Of a DNA stretch of 30,817 nucleotides, positions 1-8,002 are shown in pieces (positions within the stretch are counted from its first letter, which is position 1; each line of letters begins with the position of its first letter). The position numbers and the translations under genes were made by a program. The notes beneath the pieces were generated by a model that worked only from the letters and a program-made list of their open reading frames with translations, had not been told where the DNA came from and did not search any database. The stretch lies in contig JACKAN010000022.1 in assembly GCA_020635055.1 (NCBI GenBank), forward strand, positions 1 through 30,817. The letters are read 5' to 3'. This stretch comes from Pseudobdellovibrionaceae bacterium. Its GTDB lineage: Bacteria; Bdellovibrionota; Bdellovibrionia; Bdellovibrionales; UBA1609.

Positions 1-942
1 TGGAACTTTGTGCTTCCTAAAAATTTCTTCGATAGTTTCTCTGTACTCCTCAGAGACACTATCCACTTTGTTAAGCACTACGATTTGAGGTCTTTGACTC
101 AAAGGAGTGTAAGCCTCTTTATTTTTATTCAGATCATCATGAGCCTTAAGTTCCTTATTGATGGTAAGATAGTCGGAGTAGGGGTCGCGGGGGTTAAACT
201 CACTCATATCAATAAGATGAATAAAAACTCTTGTTCTTTCTATATGTCTTAGAAATTGTGTACCTAGTCCCATTCCCTGTGCGGCCCCTTCTATAAGACC
301 GGGAATATCAGCAATCACAAAACTCTTTTCGGTTTCTAATTTTACTACACCTAAATTAGGAACAAGCGTTGTAAAGGGATAATCTGCAATTTTTGGTTTG
401 GCAGCAGAAACCTTGGAAATAAAAGTAGATTTTCCAGCATTGGGAAATCCAATTAAGCCCACATCAGCTAATAATTTTAATTCCAAACTAATATCTTGCT
501 CTATACCCTTCTCACCAGGTTGTGATTTATCCGGTGCCTGATTTACACTCGATTTAAAAAAATGATTTCCTTTGCCACCGCGTCCACCATTTAAAAGAAT
601 GACCTCTTTGTTTTCTTCATTCAGGTCTGCCAAAATGTGTCCCAATTTGTCTTTAATGACCGTGCCTGGGGGGACTTGAATAACTAAATCTTGACCATCG
701 GAACCTGAACACTGTGAGCCCATTCCTGGTGAGCCATTGGCTGCTCGATAAACTTTGCTATAGCGAAGATCCATTAGGGAGTTCAAGGCGGAGTTCACTT
801 TAAAAACAACATCCCCACCTTTGCCACCATCGCCACCATCAGGTCCACCGCGTGGAGCCCGGAATTCGCGACGAAAGCTAACACAGCCTGGGCCACCATT
901 TCCAGAAGCCACAAGAATATTAACTTCATCAATAAATTTCAT
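1..942 (-). CDS. obgE: Obg family GTPase, C-terminal end cut by window edge
   Basis: This is a ribosome-associated GTPase involved in late assembly of the large subunit and in stress control. The 314 visible codons stay open to base 1. The glycine-rich Obg fold fills residues 1-158, with clusters such as GGPDGGDGGKGG at 32-43. The G domain follows: P-loop GFPNAGKS at 165-172, switch I with the TT pair at 191-192, DIPG at 212-215 and NKVD at 291-294. The G5 motif and the end of the domain lie outside the window; the family is usually about 340 residues, so some 25-30 residues are missing. The gene starts 12 bases after rpmA on the same strand, in the widespread order rplU-rpmA-obgE, and is probably cotranscribed with both. 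Confidence 0.95.
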   Translation of the reverse strand, partial: MKFIDEVNILVASGNGGPGCVSFRREFRAPRGGPDGGDGGKGGDVVFKVNSALNSLMDLRYSKVYRAANGSPGMGSQCSGSDGQDLVIQVPPGTVIKDKLGHILADLNEENKEVILLNGGRGGKGNHFFKSSVNQAPDKSQPGEKGIEQDISLELKLLADVGLIGFPNAGKSTFISKVSAAKPKIADYPFTTLVPNLGVVKLETEKSFVIADIPGLIEGAAQGMGLGTQFLRHIERTRVFIHLIDMSEFNPRDPYSDYLTINKELKAHDDLNKNKEAYTPLSQRPQIVVLNKVDSVSEEYRETIEEIFRKHKVP

Positions 943-954
943 TGAATTGTACTA

Positions 955-1218
955 TTAAGATGCTATCTGCTGATAAACGCTAACTTTTAAACGTTTCTTA
1001 TCAACTCTTTCAAACTTCACTTGACCATCTATAATTGAATAAATGGTGTGATCTCGTCCCATCTTCACGTTATTGCCTAAGTGAAATCTTGTTCCTCTTT
1101 GACGAACAAGAATCGTACCTGGTTTTACAGTTTCGCCACCAAATCTTTTAACACCTAAGCGTTTACTCTGACTATCTCTTCCGTTTCTTGTAGAACCTGC
1201 CGCTTTCTTCGATGCCAT
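955..1218 (-). CDS. rpmA: 50S ribosomal protein L27
   Basis: L27 sits near the peptidyl transferase centre of the large subunit. The 87-residue product has the normal length and the family N-terminus MASKKAAGSTRNGRDSQSKR, followed by LGVKRFGGE and ILVRQRGT. There is no Firmicutes-type cleavable N-terminal extension. The start is fixed by an AAGGAG Shine-Dalgarno sequence placed 6-7 bases upstream. That sequence lies within the last codons of rplU (AAA AGG AGT TAA), so the two ribosomal genes are separated by only 2 bases and are very likely translationally coupled. Confidence 0.97.
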   Translation of the reverse strand: MASKKAAGSTRNGRDSQSKRLGVKRFGGETVKPGTILVRQRGTRFHLGNNVKMGRDHTIYSIIDGQVKFERVDKKRLKVSVYQQIAS

Positions 1219-1220
1219 TT

Positions 1221-1802
1221 TTAACTCCTTTTAGTTTTTTTCTTACCAGAAGCTTTTTTCTTAGCTGTTTTCTTCTTAGTTGCTGTTTTCTTGGCGGTTT
1301 TCTTCTTAGTTGCTGTTTTCTTTTTAGCTGCTGTCTTCTTGGCGGTTTTCTTTTTTGGCGCTGCCTTTTTTGCTACTTTTTTAGCTACTTTAGGAGCTGC
1401 CGCTTTTTCTTCTGCTAATCTTTTAAGTCTTAATTCTTTTTTAGCTGGATCAAATACATGAGGCTCACCATCTGCTTTCACAGTTTGTCCGTTGGGTGCG
1501 GTGATCGCTTTAACAAATAGCTCTGTGTACAACTGTCTATGGCCTTTTAATCGGCGATATCCCTGACGGCGCTTTTTCTTAAACACAATCACTTTTGGCG
1601 CTTTAGTTTGATTTGTCACAACGACGGTAACTTTGGCATTTTCAAGTATCGGAGCACCCAAAAAGGTTTCTTCTCCACCTACACAAAGAATATCAGTAAA
1701 ATCAAATTCAACACCGATGTCTTTCATTAGCTTTTCAACACGGATGACATCTCCCGCTTGAACTTTATATTGCTTTCCACCTGTTTTTAAAATGGCGTAC
1801 AT
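1221..1802 (-). CDS. rplU: 50S ribosomal protein L21 with lysine-rich H1-like tail
   Basis: Residues 1-102 are ordinary L21, an early-assembly protein that binds 23S rRNA: it begins MYAILKTGGKQYKVQAGD, and KRRQGYRRLKGHRQ is the conserved RNA-binding stretch. Bacterial L21 normally ends near residue 103. Here the protein continues to 193 residues, first with a mixed linker (about 103-129) and then with an Ala/Lys/Thr tail made of units such as KKKTAKKTA and KKKTATKKKT, resembling bacterial histone-H1-like proteins. Two adjacent ATG codons are possible starts. I chose the second (1802) because GGAGG lies 6 bases before it but only 3 before the first (1805). The tail is in frame and followed directly by rpmA, so it is not an assembly slip. 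What it binds (rRNA, DNA or nothing specific) cannot be read from the sequence. Confidence 0.95.
   Translation of the reverse strand: MYAILKTGGKQYKVQAGDVIRVEKLMKDIGVEFDFTDILCVGGEETFLGAPILENAKVTVVVTNQTKAPKVIVFKKKRRQGYRRLKGHRQLYTELFVKAITAPNGQTVKADGEPHVFDPAKKELRLKRLAEEKAAAPKVAKKVAKKAAPKKKTAKKTAAKKKTATKKKTAKKTATKKKTAKKKASGKKKTKRS
1267..1322. repeat. 30-bp tandem repeat coding the L21 tail
   Basis: Bases 1267-1292 and 1297-1322 are identical over 26 bases at an offset of 30 bases, or ten codons. Less perfect copies lie on both sides. The unit encodes alternating KKKTA/KKTAT blocks on the minus strand. The whole-codon period suggests the tail grew by in-frame slippage or unequal exchange. Confidence 0.85.
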
Positions 1803-1832
1803 CATTATCCTCCAGAAGCTTTAAGCCTGTGA

Positions 1833-1861
1833 AATCTGCCACGCTGCAATAGTTTAGTCAA
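1833..1861 (-). promoter_or_regulatory. Candidate promoter for rplU-rpmA-obgE
   Basis: Reading the minus strand, TTGACT (1861-1856) is followed after 17 bases by CAGATT (1838-1833), about 30 bases before the rplU start. The -35 is good and the -10 is poor. The 78-base gap from the upstream gene shows no convincing terminator, so read-through from that gene is also possible. Confidence 0.35.
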
Positions 1862-1883
1862 CTCTGTTTTCATGAAAAAGGCT

Positions 1884-2432
1884 TCAGTTTCCCTCAGCTG
1901 TAACGCGTAACGGTAACTTGAAATGCTCTTCCAACTTGATTTTCTCCTTAGGCTTTAACTCTTTTTCTGCCGTAAGGGTTTTAATATCTTTAATATTAAC
2001 CCGGCACTGCCACTCTTTAATGTTTTCTGGGGGAAGTACTAATTGCCTTATGGGTTCAAACGTACCTGCAAAATCTAACATGATTACAGCTGTTGCCATA
2101 ACTTCGTCTCCCTCTGCCCCTGGCCAAATCATGCCTAATATCAGCATCTTATCTTCCCCAGCTTGATAGGCTAAGGCAAACACTGACTCTTCTTGTTTAA
2201 AGAAAAAACCCAATTTATAGGTTTCTATTTCCAGGTAGGAATGGTCTTGTTCCCCCAAAAAGCCTTTGCGGAATTGCAGTATCGGCGAGGACAATTCATT
2301 GGTTTCTAAAGAATATGTCGTATAAAGCTTCTGGTCTGGGGACATTTGTCCGTCTTTAGGTGCGCAATCTATTAATGTATTGGAAGCTAATGCCTTCATC
2401 GAGATTAATAATATAAAGATAATAATTTTCAT
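1884..2432 (-). CDS. Small secreted protein, function unknown
   Basis: This 182-residue protein has an N-terminal signal peptide (MKIIIFILLISMKALAS, cut probably after ALA or ALAS) and is therefore exported. I do not recognise the family. The mature part is mixed alpha/beta, acidic to neutral, with two cysteines (in LIDCAPKDG and EWQCRVNI) that could form a disulfide in the periplasm, and a lysine/glutamate-rich end. The start at 2432 is preferred over an in-frame ATG at 2450 because AGGGGAG lies just before it and the signal peptide then begins at once. It lies between rng and rplU on the same strand, 71 bases after rng, and may be cotranscribed with them. Confidence 0.75.
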   Translation of the reverse strand: MKIIIFILLISMKALASNTLIDCAPKDGQMSPDQKLYTTYSLETNELSSPILQFRKGFLGEQDHSYLEIETYKLGFFFKQEESVFALAYQAGEDKMLILGMIWPGAEGDEVMATAVIMLDFAGTFEPIRQLVLPPENIKEWQCRVNIKDIKTLTAEKELKPKEKIKLEEHFKLPLRVTAEGN

Positions 2433-2503
2433 GGTTCTCCCCTTGGCCATGGATTGAGACCGGGAACTTACAACTTCTCGCTAGAAAAGTGAAATATAAA
2501 TTA

Positions 2504-4042
2504 TTATCCTACTTCAATTGCAAATTGTTCAATATGGTAACTTTGCTCAATTTTAAATGCGACAGAACACCCCAGCTTTTTCTCAAGATTTTCAAGGGCA
2601 ACGGTTTCTTCTGCATAAATCCAGTCCGCTAGGTCACCATGACAGGTCACAACAAAACGCAACTCCCGCGAGGATCGCAAAGCCTCTCTTTCTATCTCCC
2701 GGAAGAGCTCACTGGATACAGTCATTTTTTGTTTAATGTAACCCTTCCCATCACAATAAGGGCAACTTTCACATAGGGTTGAAACTAAACTGGGTCGGAT
2801 GCGTTTGCGAGTCATCTCAACTAAGCCCAGTTCTGACATAGATACAACTTCTGTACGAGAGCGATCTTTGCTGAGTTCCTCTTTGAGAGCCGACATAACT
2901 TTTTCGCGATGCAGTTCTTTTTCCATGTCTATGAAGTCGATAATAATAATTCCACCACAATTTCTAATTCGCAACTGATGGGCAATTTCCTTGGCCGCTT
3001 CCAAATTTGTTTTCAACAGGGTGTCTTCGAGATCCTTCTTTCCAACAAAGCGACCGGTATTTACATCGATCACGACGAGGGCTTCGGCTTCGTCAATGAC
3101 TATATAACCGCCAGATTTTAACCAAACTGTGCGCCCTAGAGAACGTGAAATTTCCAAATCAAGGTCGTACAAATCAAACAAGGGCTGTGGGTCCCTGTAG
3201 CGCTTCACTTTATTTTTAAATTTAGGCATAAATTGAGTCACAAAATTAACCACTTTTTTATAAACTCTTTGGTCGTCAACTATGACATTTTCAATTTCTT
3301 CCGTGAGTAAATCGCGAAGGGCCCGAAGCTCGACATCTAAATCTGCATAAATTAAACCTGGGGTTTTTCTTTTTTCATTATTGCGCTGAATTTCTTTCCA
3401 AGTTCTATTTAGATATTCTAAATCCTGCTTCATCGCATTGATATCTGCGCCCTCTCCTGCAGTTCTAACAATTACTCCTCCGCGGGGATTGAGTGACTCT
3501 ATACTAACTCGTAAACGTTCTCGCTCTTGTTCACTCACTATTCTGCGTGAGATTCCCAAGTGATTGAGTGTGGGCATATATACTAAGAGTCGACCCGGTA
3601 AAGACACATGAGTTGTTATACGTGCGCCTTTGGTCCCAAGAGGATCTTTTGCCACTTGAACCAAAATCATCTGACCTTCTTTAAGGAGATCCTGAATCAA
3701 GAGTACAGGCGCTTCGGATTCTGTTGTTGGGCTTTCTAAAAGGCTGCCGGCTTCATATTCTTTTTCTGGATTTTCACTTGCCTCATCCTCAGCTAAAAGT
3801 TTTTCAGAATCGATGTCACCACGAATGTCTCCCACATAAAGAAAGGCGGCACGCTCTAGACCAATGTCTACAAAGGCCGCTTGCATTCCTGGAAGTACGC
3901 GCATCACTTTACCTTTAAAAACAGATCCAACACTGGTAGGCGCTTTTTGCCTTTCTACTTTAAGATCACTAAGCTCTCCATTTTCAACATAGGCAACTCG
4001 GGTTTGATTGGGTCTTACATTGATTAAAATTTCACTTCCCAT
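2504..4042 (-). CDS. rng: Ribonuclease G (RNase E/G family)
   Basis: This endoribonuclease cuts single-stranded AU-rich RNA in 16S rRNA 5'-end maturation and mRNA decay. The 512-residue product has the RNase G layout: MGSEILINVRPNQTRVA start, S1 RNA-binding domain (about 37-150), 5'-sensor and RNase-H-like region, and the DNase-I-like catalytic part with D326 (VVIDVN) and D369 (IIIIDF). These are 43 residues apart, matching D303 and D346 of E. coli RNase E. CPYC (427-430) is the zinc-link that holds the dimer. There is no long RNase-E-type scaffold tail. An acidic insertion at about 76-112 interrupts the S1 domain. The start at 4042 has GGAG nine bases upstream; an in-frame GTG at 4057 would add five residues. 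The gene diverges from pilT. Confidence 0.95.
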   Translation of the reverse strand: MGSEILINVRPNQTRVAYVENGELSDLKVERQKAPTSVGSVFKGKVMRVLPGMQAAFVDIGLERAAFLYVGDIRGDIDSEKLLAEDEASENPEKEYEAGSLLESPTTESEAPVLLIQDLLKEGQMILVQVAKDPLGTKGARITTHVSLPGRLLVYMPTLNHLGISRRIVSEQERERLRVSIESLNPRGGVIVRTAGEGADINAMKQDLEYLNRTWKEIQRNNEKRKTPGLIYADLDVELRALRDLLTEEIENVIVDDQRVYKKVVNFVTQFMPKFKNKVKRYRDPQPLFDLYDLDLEISRSLGRTVWLKSGGYIVIDEAEALVVIDVNTGRFVGKKDLEDTLLKTNLEAAKEIAHQLRIRNCGGIIIIDFIDMEKELHREKVMSALKEELSKDRSRTEVVSMSELGLVEMTRKRIRPSLVSTLCESCPYCDGKGYIKQKMTVSSELFREIEREALRSSRELRFVVTCHGDLADWIYAEETVALENLEKKLGCSVAFKIEQSYHIEQFAIEVG

Positions 4043-4211
4043 TAAAAATTTCTCCACGAGTATTTCAGGTCGATACTCTTTGTACTGGTTTGTCGGCAGT
4101 TTTTCAACCGAGTTTGCTTTTATACTGTCCAGTCTTAAGTCGCGATTACAGGCTTTTACTCTAATTTATGAACAATTATGCCGATTTATCACAAAGAACA
4201 ATGGGGATAAT

Positions 4212-5477
4212 ATGGCAAAAATTGACAAGCTCTTTCGTATTATGGTTGAAAAAGGTGCCTCTGATTTACATCTCAGCTCTGGAGCGCCTCCACTATTAAG
4301 GCTACATGGAGACATGATGGCCATTGATGGAGAATCCACCTTTGATAGTCCTCTGATTCAAGACTTAGTCTTTGAGATCATTTCAGAAAAACAGAAAAAA
4401 CAGTTTATTGAAAACTGGGAGCTAGATTGCAGTTATGCCATTGAAGGTCTTTCACGATTTCGTGTGAACATATTTATGCAAAGACGCGGATTAGGTGCTG
4501 TTTTCCGTGTAATTCCAACAGAAATTTTATCAGCAGAAAAGTTGGGTTTGCCTAAATCAGTTACCAATTTGGTTGAAGTGGATCGCGGCCTCATCCTTGT
4601 TACCGGACCTACTGGCTCTGGTAAGTCAACAACACTGGCTTCCATGATCGACAGCATTAACTCCCGTGATCAAGCCCACATTTTAACAATTGAGGACCCT
4701 ATAGAATTTGTTCATGAAAATAAAAAATCTCTTATTAATCAGCGAGAAGTTGGCAGTCATACTAAAAGTTTTGCTAAAGCTTTAAAGGCAGCTCTTCGTG
4801 AAGACCCAGATATAATTTTAGTTGGTGAGATGAGAGATTTAGAAACTATCGAATTGGCTATGACCGCCGCAGAAACAGGTCACTTAGTTTTTGGGACTCT
4901 ACATACAAATTCTGCACCCAGCACTGTGGATCGTGTAATCGACGTATTCCCACCAGATCGTCAAGCACAGATTCGCGTAATGCTTTCAGAAAGTCTTCGT
5001 GGAGTTGTAGCACAAACCCTATTTGAACGCCAAGATAGACCTGGCCGAATTGCCGGATTAGAAGTTCTGGTAAATACAAAAGCTGTTGGCAATTTAATTA
5101 GAGAGGGAAAAACATTTCAAATACCTTCTAGTATGCAAACAGGAAGTGCAGATGGAATGGTCACTTTTGAACAACATCTCACTCAGTTAATTAATGAAGG
5201 AAAAATACTAACCGCCGATGCCGAGGCTTTTTTGGGTAGAAAATTAAAGGGAGTTTCCGATGCCGTGGGCGCTCGCTCTAACTCAAAGCCCATGTATCAA
5301 AATGTTGTGACGCCAAACCCAGCTCCTCGACCTTCAGCTCCTGTTGGAGGACTAAAAATTACTTCTGAGGGGCCTGCCAGCAATGGAGGATTAAAAATAA
5401 ATCCGGATTCAAATTCCGATTCTTCAAAAAATGGGATTCTTGGTGGTTTTGGATTTAATAAAAAGAAGATCGGCTAG
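4212..5477 (+). CDS. pilT: Type IV pilus retraction ATPase PilT
   Basis: PilT is the cytoplasmic hexameric ATPase that powers pilus depolymerisation, and so twitching, surface attachment and DNA uptake. In the 421-residue product, the N-terminal PAS-like part carries the family phrase GASDLHLSSG (15-24). The Walker A loop is GPTGSGKST (132-140), the Asp box is near 155-175, Walker B with catalytic Glu is IILVGEMRD (201-209), and the His box is GHLVFGTLHTNSAPSTVDR (223-241). KAVGNLIREGK (290-300) matches the C-terminal AIRNLIRE motif required for retraction. After about residue 345 there is an extra Gly/Ser/Asn/Pro tail of some 75 residues. The start at 4212 follows GGGGAT and gives the normal PilT N-terminus; a longer open frame back to 4008 would overlap rng. 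No other pilus gene is nearby. Confidence 0.95.
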   Translation: MAKIDKLFRIMVEKGASDLHLSSGAPPLLRLHGDMMAIDGESTFDSPLIQDLVFEIISEKQKKQFIENWELDCSYAIEGLSRFRVNIFMQRRGLGAVFRVIPTEILSAEKLGLPKSVTNLVEVDRGLILVTGPTGSGKSTTLASMIDSINSRDQAHILTIEDPIEFVHENKKSLINQREVGSHTKSFAKALKAALREDPDIILVGEMRDLETIELAMTAAETGHLVFGTLHTNSAPSTVDRVIDVFPPDRQAQIRVMLSESLRGVVAQTLFERQDRPGRIAGLEVLVNTKAVGNLIREGKTFQIPSSMQTGSADGMVTFEQHLTQLINEGKILTADAEAFLGRKLKGVSDAVGARSNSKPMYQNVVTPNPAPRPSAPVGGLKITSEGPASNGGLKINPDSNSDSSKNGILGGFGFNKKKIG

Positions 5478-5501
5478 TTTAAAACCTGTTAAGATTTTAT
5501 A

Positions 5502-5529
5502 GACTTTTTAGATATCCTTCTAAAAAGTC
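5502..5529. terminator. Perfect palindromic bidirectional terminator
   Basis: GACTTTTTAGA (5502-5512) and TCTAAAAAGTC (5519-5529) are exact reverse complements around a 6-base loop. The stem lies between the convergent pilT and the following minus-strand gene and includes that gene's stop codon (5522-5520). The stem's own A and T runs could serve both directions, although no separate long T tail follows. Confidence 0.6.
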
Positions 5530-5912
5530 CACTCCTGGGAAAGTGAATATACCGAGTTGTCATAGGGCAATTGCACTTTATCTAAATCAGCAAAAAACAG
5601 TTCTCTTTCCAAAGTTGTGGCTCCATAAGGTTGAGTGGCTTGTTTGTAAGTGGTGTAAATGGTTCCGGCGATAATTCCTATAGCAAATCCCACAGCAATA
5701 TTAGAAAGTTTGTCTTGTGGACGACCGTGAAAACTCAATGTACTCAAGCCCAAAACAGCTCCTGCCAAACCAGAAAAAACAATAGTTGCTAATTGTTTTC
5801 TTGGACCCGAATTAACTCTGGGAACCTTTTCAACTTGGGCAAAGACAAATTGTGAAAAACTAAAACATAAAATAATAATTAAAAATATGTTCAAAAAAGG
5901 TTTTTTAACCAT
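5520..5912 (-). CDS. Small exported membrane protein, function unknown
   Basis: The 130-residue product starts with a signal peptide or membrane anchor (MVKKPFLNIFLIIILCF through FVFAQ). After a short basic stretch it has two glycine- and alanine-rich hydrophobic segments, about residues 43-60 and 70-88, containing SGLAGAVLGLS and VGFAIGIIAGTIY. Such small-residue spacing suits tightly packed helices in a membrane. The C-terminal 40 residues are polar. I do not know the family. The start at 5912 has GGAG six bases upstream and directly begins the signal segment; an in-frame ATG at 5999 has no such site. It is divergent from deoC and convergent with pilT. Confidence 0.7.
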   Translation of the reverse strand: MVKKPFLNIFLIIILCFSFSQFVFAQVEKVPRVNSGPRKQLATIVFSGLAGAVLGLSTLSFHGRPQDKLSNIAVGFAIGIIAGTIYTTYKQATQPYGATTLERELFFADLDKVQLPYDNSVYSLSQEWTF

Positions 5913-5934
5913 ATAATTCTCCAATGACCCAAGA

Positions 5935-5996
5935 GGGGTAGCAATTATTTTGAGTTTTAAGTTGCTATTGACCCCTGTTATATAGGATTTTACATA
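5935..5996 (+). promoter_or_regulatory. Candidate promoter and dyad operator of the deo operon
   Basis: TTGACC (5968-5973) and TACATA (5991-5996) are 17 bases apart and lie 26 bases upstream of deoC. A dyad overlaps the -35 side: GGGGTAGCAA (5935-5944) faces TTGCT (5962-5966) and, after four unpaired bases, ACCCC (5971-5975). The placement suits a repressor site, but no regulator gene is seen in the window. Confidence 0.4.
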
Positions 5997-6021
5997 CATA
6001 AAGCATTTAACAAAAGGATCT

Positions 6022-6693
6022 ATGATGCTTGGCGCTAAAGAACTGGCAAAATATATTGATCACACACTGCTAAGTCCAACGGCTTCGCGCTCTGAAATAC
6101 TCATGCTTTGTGAAGAAGCTAAAAGATGGGGTTTTGCCACAGTTTGTGTACAGCCCTATTTTTTAAAATTATGTTCCGAACAGCTTTCTGGATCGCAAGT
6201 GGGCTTATGTACAGTTATCGGTTTTCCTTTGGGGCAAAACACTATAGAAACAAAAGCGTATGAAACTCAACAAGCCCTTCTTTTAGGTGCCACAGAAATC
6301 GATATGGTAATTAACATCTCCGCCCTTAAAGAGGGACATAAAGATTACTTAATCAATGAGATTTCGCATGTTGTTTCCGCTGCAAAAGACTGCCCCGTCA
6401 AAGTTATTATTGAAACCTGTTTGTTGAGCCCCACAGAAATTGCCACGGCCACACATTGTTGTGAAAAGGCTAATGCTCATTATATTAAAACATCGACTGG
6501 GTTTTCGATAGGTGGCGCCAAACCCTCCGATATAGAAACTATTCAACGGGCACGAACTACAAATCTAAAAATAAAAGCCAGTGGTGGAATTCGAGATTTA
6601 AAAAGTGCCTTAGAATTTATCCAAATGGGTGTTGATCGCATTGGTACCAGCAAAGGTGTGACTATCGTCGAAAGTTTAAAAAATGAGTTATAA
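6022..6693 (+). CDS. deoC: Deoxyribose-phosphate aldolase
   Basis: DeoC splits 2-deoxyribose-5-phosphate into acetaldehyde and glyceraldehyde-3-phosphate, ending deoxynucleoside breakdown. The 223-residue product is a complete TIM barrel of the usual short length. K156 in YIKTSTGFS is the Schiff-base lysine, and D94 (EIDMVIN) and K185 (KIKASGGIRD) complete the active site. The N-terminus KYIDHTLLSPTA is typical. Two adjacent ATGs (6022, 6025) follow AAAAGGATCT; either may be used. The end overlaps the deoA start by 11 bases, so translation is coupled. Being first in the operon, it should respond to whatever controls the upstream dyad. Confidence 0.96.
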   Translation: MMLGAKELAKYIDHTLLSPTASRSEILMLCEEAKRWGFATVCVQPYFLKLCSEQLSGSQVGLCTVIGFPLGQNTIETKAYETQQALLLGATEIDMVINISALKEGHKDYLINEISHVVSAAKDCPVKVIIETCLLSPTEIATATHCCEKANAHYIKTSTGFSIGGAKPSDIETIQRARTTNLKIKASGGIRDLKSALEFIQMGVDRIGTSKGVTIVESLKNEL

Positions 6694-8002
6694 TCCAGTA
6701 GAATTGATTTTAAAAAAGAAACGTGGTCAAGCACATACAGCGGAAGAAATTTCTTATTTAGTAAATAGTTTTACTCAAGGAGGCCTTCCTAATTACCAAA
6801 TGTCTGCTTGGTTAATGGCCGTTTGTTTCAAGGGCTTAACGGACGACGAAGTTTCTGTATTTACTCAGGTCATGAAAGAATCTGGAATAACATTAAACCT
6901 TAATCATTTAGATTTTCGTATCGACAAACACAGCACGGGTGGTGTAGGCGATAAGACCAGCCTGATTTTAGGGCCCATCGTTGCCGCGGCCGGAGTTCAT
7001 GTTCCAATGATTGCAGGGCGTGGGCTTGGACATACTGGTGGAACTTTAGATAAGCTAGAGAGCCTGCCGGGATTTAATGTTTGGTTGAAACAGAAGGATT
7101 TTGAAACCCAAGTCAGTCAACACCAATTGGCTATCATGGGGCAAACCGAAGATATTTGCCCTGCAGATAAAAAGATTTATGCACTCAGAGATGTAACAGC
7201 GACCGTCGACTCACTTCCTCTAATTTGTGGCAGCATAATGAGCAAAAAATTAGCTGAAAATATAACCGGCTTAGTTTTAGATGTAAAATATGGCTCTGGT
7301 GCCTTTATGAAAACCCTCGATCAAGCAGAGGCTTTGGCCAATTTATTAAAAACTACTGGTCAAAAAAACGGCCTCGAAGTGGTAGTGGTTTTTTCTAGCA
7401 TGGAACAGCCACTGGGTCGATTTATTGGCAATGGTTTAGAGGTACAAGAGTGTTTAGACATTCTAAATAATAAGAATTTTATGGATCAAGGAATGGACTT
7501 CTACGCGGACACACGAGACCTTAGTTTAATTTTAGCGGGTTATATGATTTATCTCGGTAATAGAGCAAAGAGCCCTGACCAAGGTTTAGATATCGCCAAT
7601 GAAATGCTCCGTTCGGGGAGAGCTCTTAAAAAATTCCAAGAAATAGCAAAGAGACAAGGATGCACAAGCTTGAAGCCTAATATTTCTGCTAAACATAAAT
7701 TTGCAGTCGTCAGTAACTGCAATGGTGTTGTCTCTGCAATGAATTGTGAAGAAATTGGATTTTCTGCTATTAAATTAGGTGCTGGAAGGTTACAAACTAC
7801 TGATTTGATAGATCACTCTGCTGGAATTGAAATGAATTGCCGACTTGGACAAAAAATTTCGAAGGGTCAAACCATTGCTTTTTTGTATACCAACAAAGCA
7901 GAGTCATTAAACGAAGTGAGTATTGAAATTTTAAATGCTATAAAAATAAACTCCACTGGTGGAACTGTGGAAGTTCCACCCCTAATTGCTAAGGTGATTT
8001 AA
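6683..8002 (+). CDS. deoA: Thymidine / pyrimidine-nucleoside phosphorylase
   Basis: This enzyme converts thymidine (and perhaps uridine or deoxyuridine) plus phosphate into the free base and (deoxy)ribose-1-phosphate. The 439-residue length fits the family (about 433-440). The phosphate-binding signature KHSTGGVGDKTSL lies at about 85-97, and the family signature GRGLGHTGGTLDKLES follows. The C-terminal alpha/beta domain is complete. Sequence alone does not settle DeoA (thymidine-specific) versus Pdp (broader), so the symbol is a best guess. It overlaps deoC by 11 bases upstream and stops directly against the punA start codon. Confidence 0.93.
   Translation: MSYNPVELILKKKRGQAHTAEEISYLVNSFTQGGLPNYQMSAWLMAVCFKGLTDDEVSVFTQVMKESGITLNLNHLDFRIDKHSTGGVGDKTSLILGPIVAAAGVHVPMIAGRGLGHTGGTLDKLESLPGFNVWLKQKDFETQVSQHQLAIMGQTEDICPADKKIYALRDVTATVDSLPLICGSIMSKKLAENITGLVLDVKYGSGAFMKTLDQAEALANLLKTTGQKNGLEVVVVFSSMEQPLGRFIGNGLEVQECLDILNNKNFMDQGMDFYADTRDLSLILAGYMIYLGNRAKSPDQGLDIANEMLRSGRALKKFQEIAKRQGCTSLKPNISAKHKFAVVSNCNGVVSAMNCEEIGFSAIKLGAGRLQTTDLIDHSAGIEMNCRLGQKISKGQTIAFLYTNKAESLNEVSIEILNAIKINSTGGTVEVPPLIAKVI

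Noticed and set aside
1267..1322. Tandem 30-bp units as a possible CRISPR
   Set aside because: Copies are adjacent without unique spacers and are in-frame coding repeats of rplU.
1212..1418. Cys/Phe-rich open frame on the plus strand
   Set aside because: It is the reverse reading of the lysine-rich L21 tail.
4008..4211. Open frame extending pilT upstream by 68 codons
   Set aside because: It would overlap the start of the divergent rng gene, and the normal PilT N-terminus with its ribosome site begins at 4212.
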